Part shown: positions 6,822-14,740 of the stretch, piece by piece
How positions within the stretch are numbered: the first letter of the stretch is position 1
Layout of the letters: each line of letters begins with the position of its first letter
NCBI GenBank assembly: GCA_013373625.1
Contig: JABXHM010000018.1
Coordinates: 1 to 64,000, forward strand
Reading direction: 5' to 3'
DNA from: Alteromonadaceae bacterium
GTDB lineage: Bacteria; Pseudomonadota; Gammaproteobacteria; Enterobacterales; Alteromonadaceae
DNA: 64,000 bases
Position numbers and translations under genes: made by a program
Notes under the pieces: model-generated
What the model was told of the DNA's origin: nothing
The model's input: the letters and a program-made list of their open reading frames with translations, nothing else
Database searches by the model: none

Positions 6822-7139
6822 GTGAAAAGGATTGTGTTCACGCTGGTTCTCACTTTTATCTCTTTTGCAACAATATCGGAACCTAGCAGATACGAAGTTG
6901 TAGCAAAGAAATATCAGGAGTTTGCATTCAATAAAAGTGTTGTTGAAAACGCAAAAATGCAAGGTGAATGTTTGGTGCAACTTAAAGAGCTCACGTTTAA
7001 AAAGAAAAATGAATTTGACCCGATTTCAGAATGGGTCAATTATCGTTCTGTATCGTTATTAGAACAGTATTCACCATGTGAAGTACTCATTATGCTAGAA
7101 GTCGCAAACGATAAAATTCGCGAGGAAAGTAAAGAATAA
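6822..7139 (+). CDS. Secreted small protein, unknown function
   Basis: 105 residues from GTG 6822, placed 8 bp after an AGGGAG ribosome-binding site. Residues 1-20 form a signal peptide (K-R then a hydrophobic core). The mature part is mostly helical and charged, with two cysteines. Earlier in-frame starts lie within the attC and are rejected. R boxes match (GTTATGC/GCATAAC). Confidence 0.65.
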   Translation: MKRIVFTLVLTFISFATISEPSRYEVVAKKYQEFAFNKSVVENAKMQGECLVQLKELTFKKKNEFDPISEWVNYRSVSLLEQYSPCEVLIMLEVANDKIREESKE

Positions 7140-7203
7140 GTGGTAGGCTCAATCAATGAGAGCAATGATTCAAATAACTATGGCTGGACTAATTAGCTAA
7201 AAT

Positions 7204-7319
7204 GCATAACAAACCACTCAAGGCTTTCACTTCGCTCGTTGGAACACTAACACATGGGGTGCGTCATTTCGTTACCAATTTTAGCCCCAGTGCTATCGCC
7301 CCTTAGTGGAAAGTTATGG
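7204..7319 (+). other. attC site
   Basis: R'' GCATAAC (7204-7210) and R' GTTATGG (7313-7319), 116 bp, with the arm ACTAACACATGGGG pairing with CCCCAGTGCTATCG imperfectly. Confidence 0.9.
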
Positions 7320-7335
7320 TGAATAAGGAAATTTA

Positions 7336-8061
7336 GTGCGAATTTTAAGTATTCTTTTGTTGTTTCCTTTGGCTGCTTTGGCAGACGAGTCTCCGCTTGT
7401 GGAACAGTTTTTTGGCCAACAAGGAATTAAAAATAAACGAGAAGTATATGCCGGTGAAATGTTAGAGCATTATCTGGATAAACCCACTTTAGGTGAGAGT
7501 TTGCCCAAAGGCATCAACATTAGTTTTAGAGTGCTTGAAAAAAATCCAAAAAGAGAAATTTATGCCGTACTACTCTCAAAAGATGGGAGATCTCAAGACT
7601 GGTATATCTATTTAGTAAATGACCAAAACAAGTGGAAAATTTCTGCTGTCAGAAATTTAGCTTTACCAGGTATGTTCTTCATGGCCTTGCAGAAGTTTCA
7701 AAGTAAATTCAATCGAACAAAAGAAGAAGAGTATCAATATCAAAATATGCTCCTTACTCTGCAATTGGATTCCGAGCTTAAAGAGTTCTTACATAAGAAT
7801 ATTGATAGTCTAAATGCGATTTCTGCGGAGGCTAAAACAAGCCATGAAAAGGCTACTGAATCTGCCAAGAAGCTGAATCTTAATTTTGTAGGCTACGAAT
7901 TAAGCAGTGGCATAGTTGACGTAAACATAGGTGGGATCTTAGATAATTCAGTTGGTTACTTGCACGTGCCAAGTGGTAGCGAAGTTCCTCCTATGTCAGA
8001 TGATAATTATATCTACATTGAGCATGTAACTGGGAACTGGTATGTGTATAAGACAACGTAA
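7336..8061 (+). CDS. Secreted protein, unknown function
   Basis: 241 residues with a clear type I signal peptide (hydrophobic core then A-L-A, cleavage before D-E-S). The mature part is soluble, with a helical middle third rich in E/K/Q and a beta-like C-terminus ending W-Y-V-Y-K-T-T. GTG 7336 follows AAGGAA. No family recognised. The stop overlaps the next R'' (ACGTAAC), which does not match the leading GTTATGG well. Confidence 0.75.
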   Translation: MRILSILLLFPLAALADESPLVEQFFGQQGIKNKREVYAGEMLEHYLDKPTLGESLPKGINISFRVLEKNPKREIYAVLLSKDGRSQDWYIYLVNDQNKWKISAVRNLALPGMFFMALQKFQSKFNRTKEEEYQYQNMLLTLQLDSELKEFLHKNIDSLNAISAEAKTSHEKATESAKKLNLNFVGYELSSGIVDVNIGGILDNSVGYLHVPSGSEVPPMSDDNYIYIEHVTGNWYVYKTT

Positions 8062-8123
8062 CCAAAACCAGGCCAGAGCGACTTCCGCAGTGCGTGCTCC
8101 AGTCCCTGCTTGCGGCGTTAGTT
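8056..8123 (+). other. attC site
   Basis: R'' ACGTAAC (8056-8062) and R' GTTAGTT (8117-8123), 68 bp. Confidence 0.75.
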
Positions 8124-8180
8124 GTGTCGCGGCAAATTAGAGCTTCACGTTAATTTAAATTTCTTTATCTAAGGTGAAAT

Positions 8181-8639
8181 GTGAATAAGTTTACTGAAAG
8201 AGAAGAATCAAAAAGTTTACACTTGCCGTGGCATGCTTGGGTGCTCGGAGGAGTCTTTCTTTTATATAGCTTGGCTGCATCCTACGATTACATAATGAGC
8301 TTGTATCAAGGTGAAGTGTATTACCGCGCGTCCGGAATGACCGACTCTCAAATTGCCTATTTTTTAACTGTTCCATTTTGGGCTGTTATAGGTTGGACGC
8401 TTTCGGTTTGGGGTGGCTTATTGGGTTCTGTTGCTTTACTTTTCCGTCATCGGTCTGCCGTAAACCTATTTCTATCCTCGTTAATAGGCGGTTTAATTTA
8501 TATTTTATATGTTCTCGTACTTTCTGCAGGGCGCGAGGCAATGGGGGCGTTGTGGTTGATGCCACTCATTTTGGCAGCAATTACAATGGCAATGTTATTT
8601 TATTGTCGACACCTTAAAAATATTAAACTATTACGTTAA
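8181..8639 (+). CDS. Four-helix membrane protein, unknown function
   Basis: 152 residues with four membrane segments (about 19-38, 60-85, 93-112 and 118-142). Similar proteins are often labelled sugar transporter in genomes, without evidence for transport; no transporter motif is visible. GTG 8181 follows AAGGTGAA. Confidence 0.7.
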   Translation: MNKFTEREESKSLHLPWHAWVLGGVFLLYSLAASYDYIMSLYQGEVYYRASGMTDSQIAYFLTVPFWAVIGWTLSVWGGLLGSVALLFRHRSAVNLFLSSLIGGLIYILYVLVLSAGREAMGALWLMPLILAAITMAMLFYCRHLKNIKLLR

Positions 8640-8651
8640 TTAAAGGGCTAT

Positions 8652-8801
8652 ACCTAACCAAAAAAATAGAGCAACTAGCAAGTCGTTGCAGCTTGAGTTC
8701 TTCGTGCGCTTGGCAGTTTGTAAGTTGCGCTTAATGTGCGTGGCTTCGCCACTATCGTACAACGCTTAACTTACAAACTGCCGCGGAACCTGGCATTAGC
8801 A
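8652..8801 (+). other. attC site (long)
   Basis: R'' ACCTAAC (8652-8658) and an R'-like ATTAGCA (8795-8801), 150 bp, with a long stem formed by GGCAGTTTGTAAGTTGCGCTTA and TAACGCTTAAC...AACTGCC. The first base of R' is A, not G. Confidence 0.72.
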
Positions 8802-8808
8802 GAATAAA

Positions 8809-9639
8809 ATGAAAATTACTAAATATCACGCTTTGGGTAATGACTACATAGTGGTGAATCCAAACGATTTGGAGAGTGAAATTACGCCCCGTGACATTCG
8901 GGCGTTGTGTAATCGTCATTACGGATTCGGTTCTGACGGAGTTCTTTACGGGCCGCTCAAAAGTAAAAATAGTGATTTTGCATTAAGAATTTTCAATCCA
9001 GACGCCAGTGAAGCAGAGAAAAGTGGTAATGGGCTTAGAATATTTTCCAGGTATTTATGGGACTTGGGGTTAGTTGGGGATACGCAATTTTCCATACAAA
9101 CTAAAGGCGGAAAGGTCATCGCTTCTGTCGATCCCTCAGGAACAATGGTGTCAGTCGAAATGGGTAAAGTAGCCTTCACATATGATGATGTCAATTTCCC
9201 CGTATTGAAAGCTGAAACCATTGTAGTAAAAGGTCAGTCATTCACGTTTTATCGGGCCAATGTTGGCAACCCGCATTGTGTGATCCCTGTAAAAGAATTG
9301 CCATCAAACATTGCACAAACATATGGTAAGGCAATCGAAGAAGATAATAGGTTCGCTTCCCGCACTAATGTTCAATTTATGAAAGTGGTAGATAGACGTA
9401 CCATTCAAATCGAAATATGGGAACGTGGGGCAGGGTACACCCTTGCATCAGGTAGCAGCAGTACGGCCTCAGCCGCTGTTGCACACGCTCTTGGCCTATG
9501 CGATTCTCAGATCTCGGTCATGATGCCCGGAGGTATTATAGAAATCACTTTAGACAAAGACTTCTGTGCGTTAATGAAGGGCCCAGTATGCAAAGTCGGT
9601 GAGGGTAGCCTTTCAGTTGAAGCGCTATCATTTTTCTAA
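8809..9639 (+). CDS. DapF-fold protein lacking both catalytic cysteines
   Basis: 276 residues covering the whole two-domain diaminopimelate epimerase fold. Substrate-site residues are kept: Asn11 in L-G-N-D-Y, Asn63 in F-N-P-D, Asn154 in G-N-P-H, Asn187, and Glu205-Arg206 in E-R-G-A-G. In true DapF two cysteines act as acid and base (motifs QCGNG and ACGSG). Here they read K-S-G-N-G (Ser72) and A-S-G-S-S (Ser214). Normal epimerisation is therefore unlikely. It may be a dehydratase, a binding protein or an isomerase with other chemistry. It is the largest enzyme in this half of the array. Confidence 0.9.
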   Translation: MKITKYHALGNDYIVVNPNDLESEITPRDIRALCNRHYGFGSDGVLYGPLKSKNSDFALRIFNPDASEAEKSGNGLRIFSRYLWDLGLVGDTQFSIQTKGGKVIASVDPSGTMVSVEMGKVAFTYDDVNFPVLKAETIVVKGQSFTFYRANVGNPHCVIPVKELPSNIAQTYGKAIEEDNRFASRTNVQFMKVVDRRTIQIEIWERGAGYTLASGSSSTASAAVAHALGLCDSQISVMMPGGIIEITLDKDFCALMKGPVCKVGEGSLSVEALSFF

Positions 9640-9736
9640 CAATACGTGCCAGCCGACATTTTTTCCGTCGCTATTTTTGTGTTTGAATAGCACAAAAAAG
9701 GCTCCGCCAAAAATGCGGCTGCACTCTGTGTTAGTG
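9634..9736 (+). other. attC site
   Basis: R'' TTCTAAC (9634-9640) and R' GTTAGTG (9730-9736), 103 bp, with a long stem including GCACAAAAA/TTTTTGTG. Confidence 0.82.
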
Positions 9737-9750
9737 CTTAAGGAGAATAA

Positions 9751-10557
9751 ATGAAATCTGCGTGGTTGCTTTTTAGTCTTTTTGTTTCAGTGGTTGTTTT
9801 TGCCAAGTCTAATTTCATCACGGTAAACGGCTATGATGTCGAATACAAGATGGCTGGTAATGGCAAACATACCGTATTCTTAGAGGCTGGAGGTTCAGCA
9901 GGTTTATCTGATTGGGACCCTATTTTCGAAAGTCTTGCCAAGGACACTCGTGTTATTCGTTACTCTCGGATTGGAAACGGGGGATCAGAGCACGTCGTGA
10001 AGAATTATAGCTCTGAAGAGTATGCTGAAGAGGCTCGTTTAGTTCTTGAAGCTCTTAACATTAAAAAACCAGTAGTTTATGTGGCTCATTCATATGGCGC
10101 TTACATCGCTAGACGCTTTGCTGCGACGTATCCTGAATGGGTTTCCGGGTTAATGCTAATTGAGCCGGCATCAGAACATGATGTTGATATTATGAGAAGA
10201 ATTGATCTTACTAAAGCAGAAAAAGAAATTGCTCAAGTGAAACTGGACGATATGAAAAACGGAATGTCTAACCAATACCTGGATTTCTGGGCTAAACGAC
10301 CACTGCCCGATTATCCTGAGATACCGGATATTCCTGTAACAGTCATTGCATCAATAAAAAAATATGAAAATCCTCCATTACTCTTTTTCACAGATGAAGC
10401 CCGGGAAATGTGGGGAGAATTACATTCTGAATGGGCAAACACGTTTCCACGAGGAAAGGCTGTATTAACAAACAAGAGTTACCATTTCCCACAGAAAGAT
10501 GAGCCAGATATGGTTGTTCAGGAAGTCTTCGACTTGTTGGGGAGAATTAAACGCTAA
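9751..10557 (+). CDS. Alpha/beta hydrolase, exported
   Basis: 268 residues. The first 18 residues are a signal peptide (K-S-A then a hydrophobic core). The hydrolase core follows: an A-G-G-S-A-G oxyanion loop near residue 47, the nucleophile Ser114 in A-H-S-Y-G-A-Y, and a likely catalytic His in K-S-Y-H-F-P near the end. It probably cleaves an ester or amide in the periplasm; the substrate is unknown. ATG follows AAGGAGAA. Confidence 0.85.
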   Translation: MKSAWLLFSLFVSVVVFAKSNFITVNGYDVEYKMAGNGKHTVFLEAGGSAGLSDWDPIFESLAKDTRVIRYSRIGNGGSEHVVKNYSSEEYAEEARLVLEALNIKKPVVYVAHSYGAYIARRFAATYPEWVSGLMLIEPASEHDVDIMRRIDLTKAEKEIAQVKLDDMKNGMSNQYLDFWAKRPLPDYPEIPDIPVTVIASIKKYENPPLLFFTDEAREMWGELHSEWANTFPRGKAVLTNKSYHFPQKDEPDMVVQEVFDLLGRIKR

Positions 10558-10608
10558 CAAGTGCAGTCAGCGGATTCGCTTCGCTCTCCGATGCTGCAAG
10601 CGTTATTT
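10552..10608 (+). other. attC site (short)
   Basis: R'' CGCTAAC (10552-10558) and R' GTTATTT (10602-10608), 57 bp, a minimal attC with the stem GTGCAGTCAGCGGA/TCCGATGCTGCA. Overlaps the hydrolase stop codon. Confidence 0.8.
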
Positions 10609-10623
10609 TTTAAGGATGATTAA

Positions 10624-10890
10624 ATGAAAATTTTAAAACACGCGATTACATTTGTTCTGATACTGGTATGTAATGAATCGGTTGCTAAAGATGATAGGGT
10701 TGATTTTCAAGTTAGTTCGAAAAACGACTGTGTAGCAAAACTTGGCTCAGATAAAGACTCAGCGTCTAGTTGTGAAAAAATCGACGAAATGTGTGTAATG
10801 TTCCCTAATTTGATTGCATCGATTGAGTTTGGTAAAAATGAGCGCCGCTTCAGGAAACTCAGTATCGATTGCAGTAAGTACAAAACCTAG
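10624..10890 (+). CDS. Secreted small cysteine-containing protein, unknown function
   Basis: 88 residues with a signal peptide (about 1-21, cleavage near V-A-K). The mature part has five cysteines within 60 residues, suggesting disulphides in the periplasm. ATG 10624 follows TTAAGGATG. No family recognised. Confidence 0.7.
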   Translation: MKILKHAITFVLILVCNESVAKDDRVDFQVSSKNDCVAKLGSDKDSASSCEKIDEMCVMFPNLIASIEFGKNERRFRKLSIDCSKYKT

Positions 10891-11233
10891 TTTCACTGAT
10901 ATCTGTAAAAACTTATGAGTAAGTGTCTATGCATATAGTTTCGAGGCTCTATCTCAAGTCAGAGCGATGCTTTCATCCTCGCTACGCGTAATTGTCTCGT
11001 TCCCATTAGGCAAAATGAGACATAATTGTAAGATATTTGCGCAAGCTCGTTCTCTCAAGAGTTACTCTCCTCTTTTTGTATGACCACTAGTTTTGTGTTC
11101 GCGAGCGTATAATGTTTGATTCTTGCTGGATAGCTTCTGTTGATGTATCAGATTCTAACGAGTATTGTTTTACTAAAATGGTTAACGCAAGGAAACATGG
11201 AATGTTTTATCAGCACCTAAAAAAACTCCTACA
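10891..11233 (+). other. Gene-poor stretch inside the array
   Basis: About 340 bp with no convincing gene. An ATG at 11112 opens a frame that runs through the following attC and is probably spurious. A TATAAT sits at 11108-11113 without a good -35. The R'' expected for the preceding cassette (AAATAAC) is not found, so an attC may have decayed here. Confidence 0.4.
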
Positions 11234-11338
11234 GTACAACAAACGCATCAACGCACTCCCTTCGGTCACTCCCTTTGGTCGCTGGGAAGTTTTTACGTGC
11301 GGCCGCACGCAAACCTCCCGTTATGCGAGGCGTTATGT
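11234..11338 (+). other. attC site, degenerate R''
   Basis: R'' GTACAAC (11234-11240) and R' GTTATGT (11332-11338), 105 bp, with the inner palindrome GTGCGGCCGCAC. Confidence 0.72.
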
Positions 11339-11353
11339 GAACAGGAGTTTCCA

Positions 11354-11758
11354 ATGAACAAGGAAGTCAAAGAACGCTTCGATGAATATCCGGAAAATGC
11401 TCGTATCAGGCTAGAGGAACTACGAAATCTAGTTTTTCAAATCGCATCTGACTCGGAGCTGGGTGAAGTCGATGAAACTCTAAAGTGGGGTGAACCTAGT
11501 TATAGTGTAAAGACAGGTAGCCCGCTAAGAATGGACTGGAAGCTGAAATCTCCTGAAAATTATTACCTGTACTTTAATTGCCAGACTAAGTTAGTTGATA
11601 CATTTCAGGAATTGTACGGTGCAGAACTGGAGTTTCAGGGAAACAGAGCAATAGTTATGCCCTTATCGAAACCGTTGCCAGAAACCGCTATCAAGTCTTG
11701 TTTAGAGTTAGCTTTAACCTATCAGCAGCGTAAACATTTGCCTCTTTTAGGTGTGTGA
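11354..11758 (+). CDS. DUF1801 (YdhG-like) protein
   Basis: 134 residues of the DUF1801 fold: an N-terminal helix (L-E-E-L-R-N-L-V), then the hallmark D-E-T-L-K-W-G-E-P-S-Y, then a barrel strand Y-L-Y-F-N. The family has a frataxin-like fold and no proven reaction. A second DUF1801 gene is at 23842, showing independent capture of the family. ATG 11354 follows AGGAG. Confidence 0.85.
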   Translation: MNKEVKERFDEYPENARIRLEELRNLVFQIASDSELGEVDETLKWGEPSYSVKTGSPLRMDWKLKSPENYYLYFNCQTKLVDTFQELYGAELEFQGNRAIVMPLSKPLPETAIKSCLELALTYQQRKHLPLLGV

Positions 11759-11769
11759 GAAACTCACAC
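11753..11769 (+). terminator. Short hairpin at the DUF1801 stop codon
   Basis: GTGTGAG-AAA-CTCACAC is a perfect 7-bp stem with a 3-base loop over the TGA stop. No T-run follows, so it may only protect the mRNA end. Confidence 0.35.
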
Positions 11770-11774
11770 GCGCA

Positions 11775-11894
11775 AAGCGTTCGAGAGGGACTCCCAACGC
11801 GCTGTATTTTGGGTTTGGCTCAGCTTTAGTGATTACGGCACAATGGTTTAGGTTGGGTGGTCTGCGTTGCTCACCCCTTAACGCGGCGTTATGC
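11775..11894 (+). other. attC remnant
   Basis: R' GTTATGC (11888-11894) with the adjacent L'-like TTAACGCGG is clear. The expected R'' (ACATAAC) is not found, so the left arm is decayed. Confidence 0.45.
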
Positions 11895-11932
11895 TTCTCT
11901 TAAATTTCAAAGGTTTAAAAAGGAAAATTAAA

Positions 11933-12178
11933 ATGGAATTTGCTTCACACGACCTAATGATGGCAATAGGCCAATGGTCATATCTTTATCTTTTGGTCAC
12001 AATACTCATTCATATTGCATTCAGTGCAGCAACGTTCAACGATGCTCGTCATTTAAAAAAGAGTGGAGAACCACTCGCTTTTGTCGGACCTGTAGTGTGG
12101 TCTTTGGCTGTGTTAATCGGCGGTATTTTTGTTGCATTGGCATATTGGGTAATGCATCACTCAACACTTAGGCAGTAA
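11933..12178 (+). CDS. Small two-helix membrane protein, unknown function
   Basis: 81 residues with membrane segments about 17-36 and 51-72, separated by a basic loop with H-L-K-K-S-G. ATG 11933 follows AAAAGGAAAA; an in-frame ATG at 11891 lies in the R' box and is rejected. No family recognised. Confidence 0.7.
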   Translation: MEFASHDLMMAIGQWSYLYLLVTILIHIAFSAATFNDARHLKKSGEPLAFVGPVVWSLAVLIGGIFVALAYWVMHHSTLRQ

Positions 12179-12195
12179 TCCGCATTGGTAAACAC

Positions 12196-12248
12196 GCATA
12201 GCAAACAAATTAAGGCACTTGCTATCGCCCCTTATTTGAAAGTTATGT
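12196..12248 (+). other. attC site (minimal)
   Basis: R'' GCATAGC (12196-12202, one mismatch to GCATAAC) and R' GTTATGT (12242-12248), 53 bp, with the stem CAAATTAAGG/CCTTATTTG. It looks like a longer attC of the local type shortened between the arms. Confidence 0.72.
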
Positions 12249-12263
12249 GTCAAAAGGAAGTTC

Positions 12264-12539
12264 ATGTCAAAAGTAACATTGAAAGGCTTTATTTTAGTTC
12301 CTGAGTCGGATCTTGAATTAGTAAAAAGTGAGTTGGTAAACCATAAACGCCTTACTCTCGAAGAAGCTGGCTGTATTACGTTTAGTGTCGTTCAAAATTC
12401 GGAAAGTTCTCTTCGATTCGACGTTTATGAAGAATTTGCAGATAAAGCGTCTTTTGAAGAACATCAGAAGAGAGTGAAAGCTTCTTATTGGGGTAAAGTG
12501 ACAGTTAACGTTGAGCGTCACTATGAAATTGTTGAGTAA
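12264..12539 (+). CDS. Antibiotic biosynthesis monooxygenase (ABM)-domain protein
   Basis: 91 residues with the dimeric ferredoxin-like ABM fold: a first strand K-G-F-I-L-V, a central E-E-A-G-C-I-T-F-S-V, then R-F-D-V-Y-E-E-F and F-E-E-H-Q-K-R, where the family has the conserved E-x-F-x-D and a His. Members include quinol monooxygenase YgiN and heme or quinone-modifying enzymes; the substrate here is unknown. ATG follows AAAGGAAG. Confidence 0.85.
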   Translation: MSKVTLKGFILVPESDLELVKSELVNHKRLTLEEAGCITFSVVQNSESSLRFDVYEEFADKASFEEHQKRVKASYWGKVTVNVERHYEIVE

Positions 12540-12541
12540 AC

Positions 12542-12667
12542 GGATAACAATCCAGTCAAGCAGATGCGCAACGCGTGGCAGTTTTAGTTTGCAGTGAGTT
12601 TTGTGTTTGAGGTGCAATGCGGTAGCTTTTGTAGTGCTTTGCTTACTACTTAATTGGGGCGGTATGC
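12542..12667 (+). other. attC site, degenerate
   Basis: R'' GGATAAC (12542-12548) and R'-like GGTATGC (12661-12667), 126 bp. The T of GTT is changed to G in R'. Confidence 0.6.
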
Positions 12668-12680
12668 TTGGTGAGTGCTA

Positions 12681-13328
12681 ATGAGCATTAAAGAAAGAGA
12701 GTCAGAATTATTTCAAAAATGGGAATGTAACCGAGTTGGTTTTGTAACTGATGGAGTTGTTTCGGAACAAGATTATTTAAATTCTAAAACTAAACTTTGC
12801 TTTGTTCTTAAAGAAGTGAACGATGAACATGGTGGGGGCTGGGATTTGAGAGAATTTATCCGAACTGGCTCTCGCTCTCAAACTTGGAATAATGTAACCC
12901 GTTGGGTTAGTGGCATTAATAATGGTAATGATGATATTCCTTGGGCTAATTTTGAATCAGTTTCTAAAAAGCAAAGAATTGACACGTTACGGACGATATG
13001 TGCAATAAACCTTAAGAAGTCGCCTGGAACTCATACAACGGTTCGAGCTAATTTCGATGCTGTTGTAGCTGAAGACAAGAAGTTTATTAAAGAGCAATAT
13101 GGAATTTATAATCCTGATGTGACCATTTGTTGTGGCACCGGATGGGATTTACGGTTTGCTTTGGATTTAAACGATCAAGAGGTTTATGAAACTTCCAGAG
13201 GAATAAAATGGTTCGTAAATCAGCATAATAAACCTGTTGTAATGTATGCGCATCCAGCAGCCCGTGTTCAAGACTCGTTGCTTGTGTATGGCTTAATCGA
13301 TGCGGTTCGTGAAATTACGCATAACTAG
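12681..13328 (+). CDS. Uracil-DNA glycosylase superfamily-like protein
   Basis: 215 residues. The order F-V-L-K-E-V-N (about residues 34-40), N-L-K-K-S-P-G, Y-N-P-D-V-T-I-C-C-G-T-G and Y-A-H-P-A-A-R resembles the UDG fold: motif 1 loop, central strand, and a C-terminal H-P-x-x-R motif. The family excises uracil or other bases, but many members are uncharacterised and catalytic residues are not certain here. ATG 12681 is preferred over GTG 12675. The stop overlaps R''. Confidence 0.55.
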   Translation: MSIKERESELFQKWECNRVGFVTDGVVSEQDYLNSKTKLCFVLKEVNDEHGGGWDLREFIRTGSRSQTWNNVTRWVSGINNGNDDIPWANFESVSKKQRIDTLRTICAINLKKSPGTHTTVRANFDAVVAEDKKFIKEQYGIYNPDVTICCGTGWDLRFALDLNDQEVYETSRGIKWFVNQHNKPVVMYAHPAARVQDSLLVYGLIDAVREITHN

Positions 13329-13389
13329 AGCATTCGTTAGGCAAACTAATCACTTAGGCTCTAGTTTGCTGCTGTTGCAAGCGTTATAT
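13319..13389 (+). other. attC site
   Basis: R'' GCATAAC (13319-13325) and R' GTTATAT (13383-13389), 71 bp, with the stem TTAGGCAAACTA/TAGTTTGCTGC. R'' fits the degenerate leading GGTATGC. Confidence 0.82.
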
Positions 13390-13404
13390 ACAAAGGAAGT
13401 TTCA

Positions 13405-14229
13405 TTGAGAAATCTGGCATATTTCATTTTTCTATTTTTTAGCTCTCAGCTATTCGCTAATGATGGTCTGGTAATACCGAGAAGCAAAGTTGTCGAGCTA
13501 TCTGAGCCTGCAACTGGGAGGACTTACCCATTATTTATAAAATTACCTCGATCATACGAGTCAAATAAGGATAAAGGTTATCCAGTAATTTACTTGATGG
13601 ATGCGTGGTATAGCTTTCAAATTGCTTCAGGTGCAACAAGGTTTCCGATGAATAGTGGCGTAATGGAAGAAGCGATAATCGTTGGGGTATCTTATTCGAA
13701 GGGGGCTAAAGGTGCATCGAGCCGAATAAGAGATTACACACCGAGTAAAGCAACTAACTGGAAGATGCAAACTGGCAACGGTGATGGACATGCTAAATTT
13801 ATTCGTGAAACTGTCTTTCCTTACATAGAGGCTAATTATAGAGCTAAACCATTGGAGCGCACTTTTGTCGGTAATTCTCTGGGTGGCTTGTTTGGCGCTT
13901 ACATTCTGTTCGAGCACCCAAACATGTTCAGCAGCTATATATTAGGTAGCCCGTCAGTTTGGTTTAATAAAAATCATATATTGGATTCACGCGTTGCAAA
14001 GTCTGAGTTGCCGATAAAAGTCTATTTATCTGTTGGTAGTTTGGAGCAGCCGGAGTTTGGAGAACGAGAGGATATGGTTACTGGTGCTAAGCAGCTTGCA
14101 GAGAAAATTAAAGCTCAATCCGGTGAATGCACTCTTCTTAAGTTCAACCTTGTAGAAGGAGCTAAACATGCGACAGCGTTCCCAACAACTTTAATTCAAG
14201 GGTTGGATTGGATATATGGCAAGCAATGA
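13405..14229 (+). CDS. Esterase D-family alpha/beta hydrolase, exported
   Basis: 274 residues from TTG 13405 (after AAAGGAAG). A signal peptide covers residues 1-18 (hydrophobic, then F-A-N). The core has Y-P-V-I-Y-L-M-D-A-W and the nucleophile motif G-N-S-L-G-G, as in the esterase D/IroE group that hydrolyses esters such as siderophore ester bonds. A G-A-K-H-A-T segment near the end probably holds the catalytic His. The natural substrate is unknown. Confidence 0.85.
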   Translation: MRNLAYFIFLFFSSQLFANDGLVIPRSKVVELSEPATGRTYPLFIKLPRSYESNKDKGYPVIYLMDAWYSFQIASGATRFPMNSGVMEEAIIVGVSYSKGAKGASSRIRDYTPSKATNWKMQTGNGDGHAKFIRETVFPYIEANYRAKPLERTFVGNSLGGLFGAYILFEHPNMFSSYILGSPSVWFNKNHILDSRVAKSELPIKVYLSVGSLEQPEFGEREDMVTGAKQLAEKIKAQSGECTLLKFNLVEGAKHATAFPTTLIQGLDWIYGKQ

Positions 14230-14235
14230 GTGGTT

Positions 14236-14288
14236 TGTGTACAAAAAAACTAGTCGTGGAGGACTTTTACTCGCTTGGGGCGTTATGT
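14236..14288 (+). other. attC remnant
   Basis: R' GTTATGT (14282-14288) preceded by CTTGGGGC, as in other sites. The R'' side (GTGTACA region) is too changed to be sure. Confidence 0.45.
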
Positions 14289-14303
14289 TTTTGGGAGATT
14301 TCG

Positions 14304-14698
14304 GTGATTGTTAGGCAAATGGTTAAGAAGGACCTCTAAGCTGCAAGCGAAGCATTCCATAACAGAATGAAAGAGGACAATTTGATGCTCGTCGCAGTGC
14401 GCAAAGGAGAGATTGAGGGAGTGATCGAACAGAAGGAGGGCGGCATGTTGCGATGTTTATTGTTGATCCTAAAAACCAGATAAAAGGGATTGGTAGGGGA
14501 TTGCTTTCATCAGCTCTGAGTTATGCGAGCGTTGGTACTGTAGCTGTAAGTGCCCCCTTTCCCTCGGTTTCTGCATATAGAAAATATAGTTTCAAGTGTA
14601 AGGGCGATACAGCCGAGTCAGCAGACTTGCTTTATCAACCTATGGAAATCGAACTTAACAAGAAAATCGAATCGACCGTTATCGCGTCGGCTGATTGA
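14304..14698 (+). pseudogene. GNAT N-acetyltransferase pseudogene
   Basis: From GTG 14304 the frame is stopped by TAA 14337 after V-R-Q-M-V-K-K-D-L. It continues in the same frame to about 14450 (A-A-S-E-A-F-H-N ... E-I-E-G-V-I), and then the GNAT core F-I-V-D-P-K-N-Q-I-K-G-I-G-R-G-L-L is in another frame (14453-14698). One nonsense and one frameshift mutation therefore break it. It ends with a Y-R-K-Y-S-F-K segment typical of GNAT C-termini. No attC with clear boxes follows. Confidence 0.75.
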
Positions 14699-14740
14699 AG
14701 CGCTAGCTGTACGCGTTGGTTTTAGGAAAAAAGAGCTTTT

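Noticed and set aside
11112-11357. 81-codon + strand frame before the DUF1801 gene
   Set aside because: Its last third is attC sequence, it has no ribosome-binding site and its composition is not protein-like.
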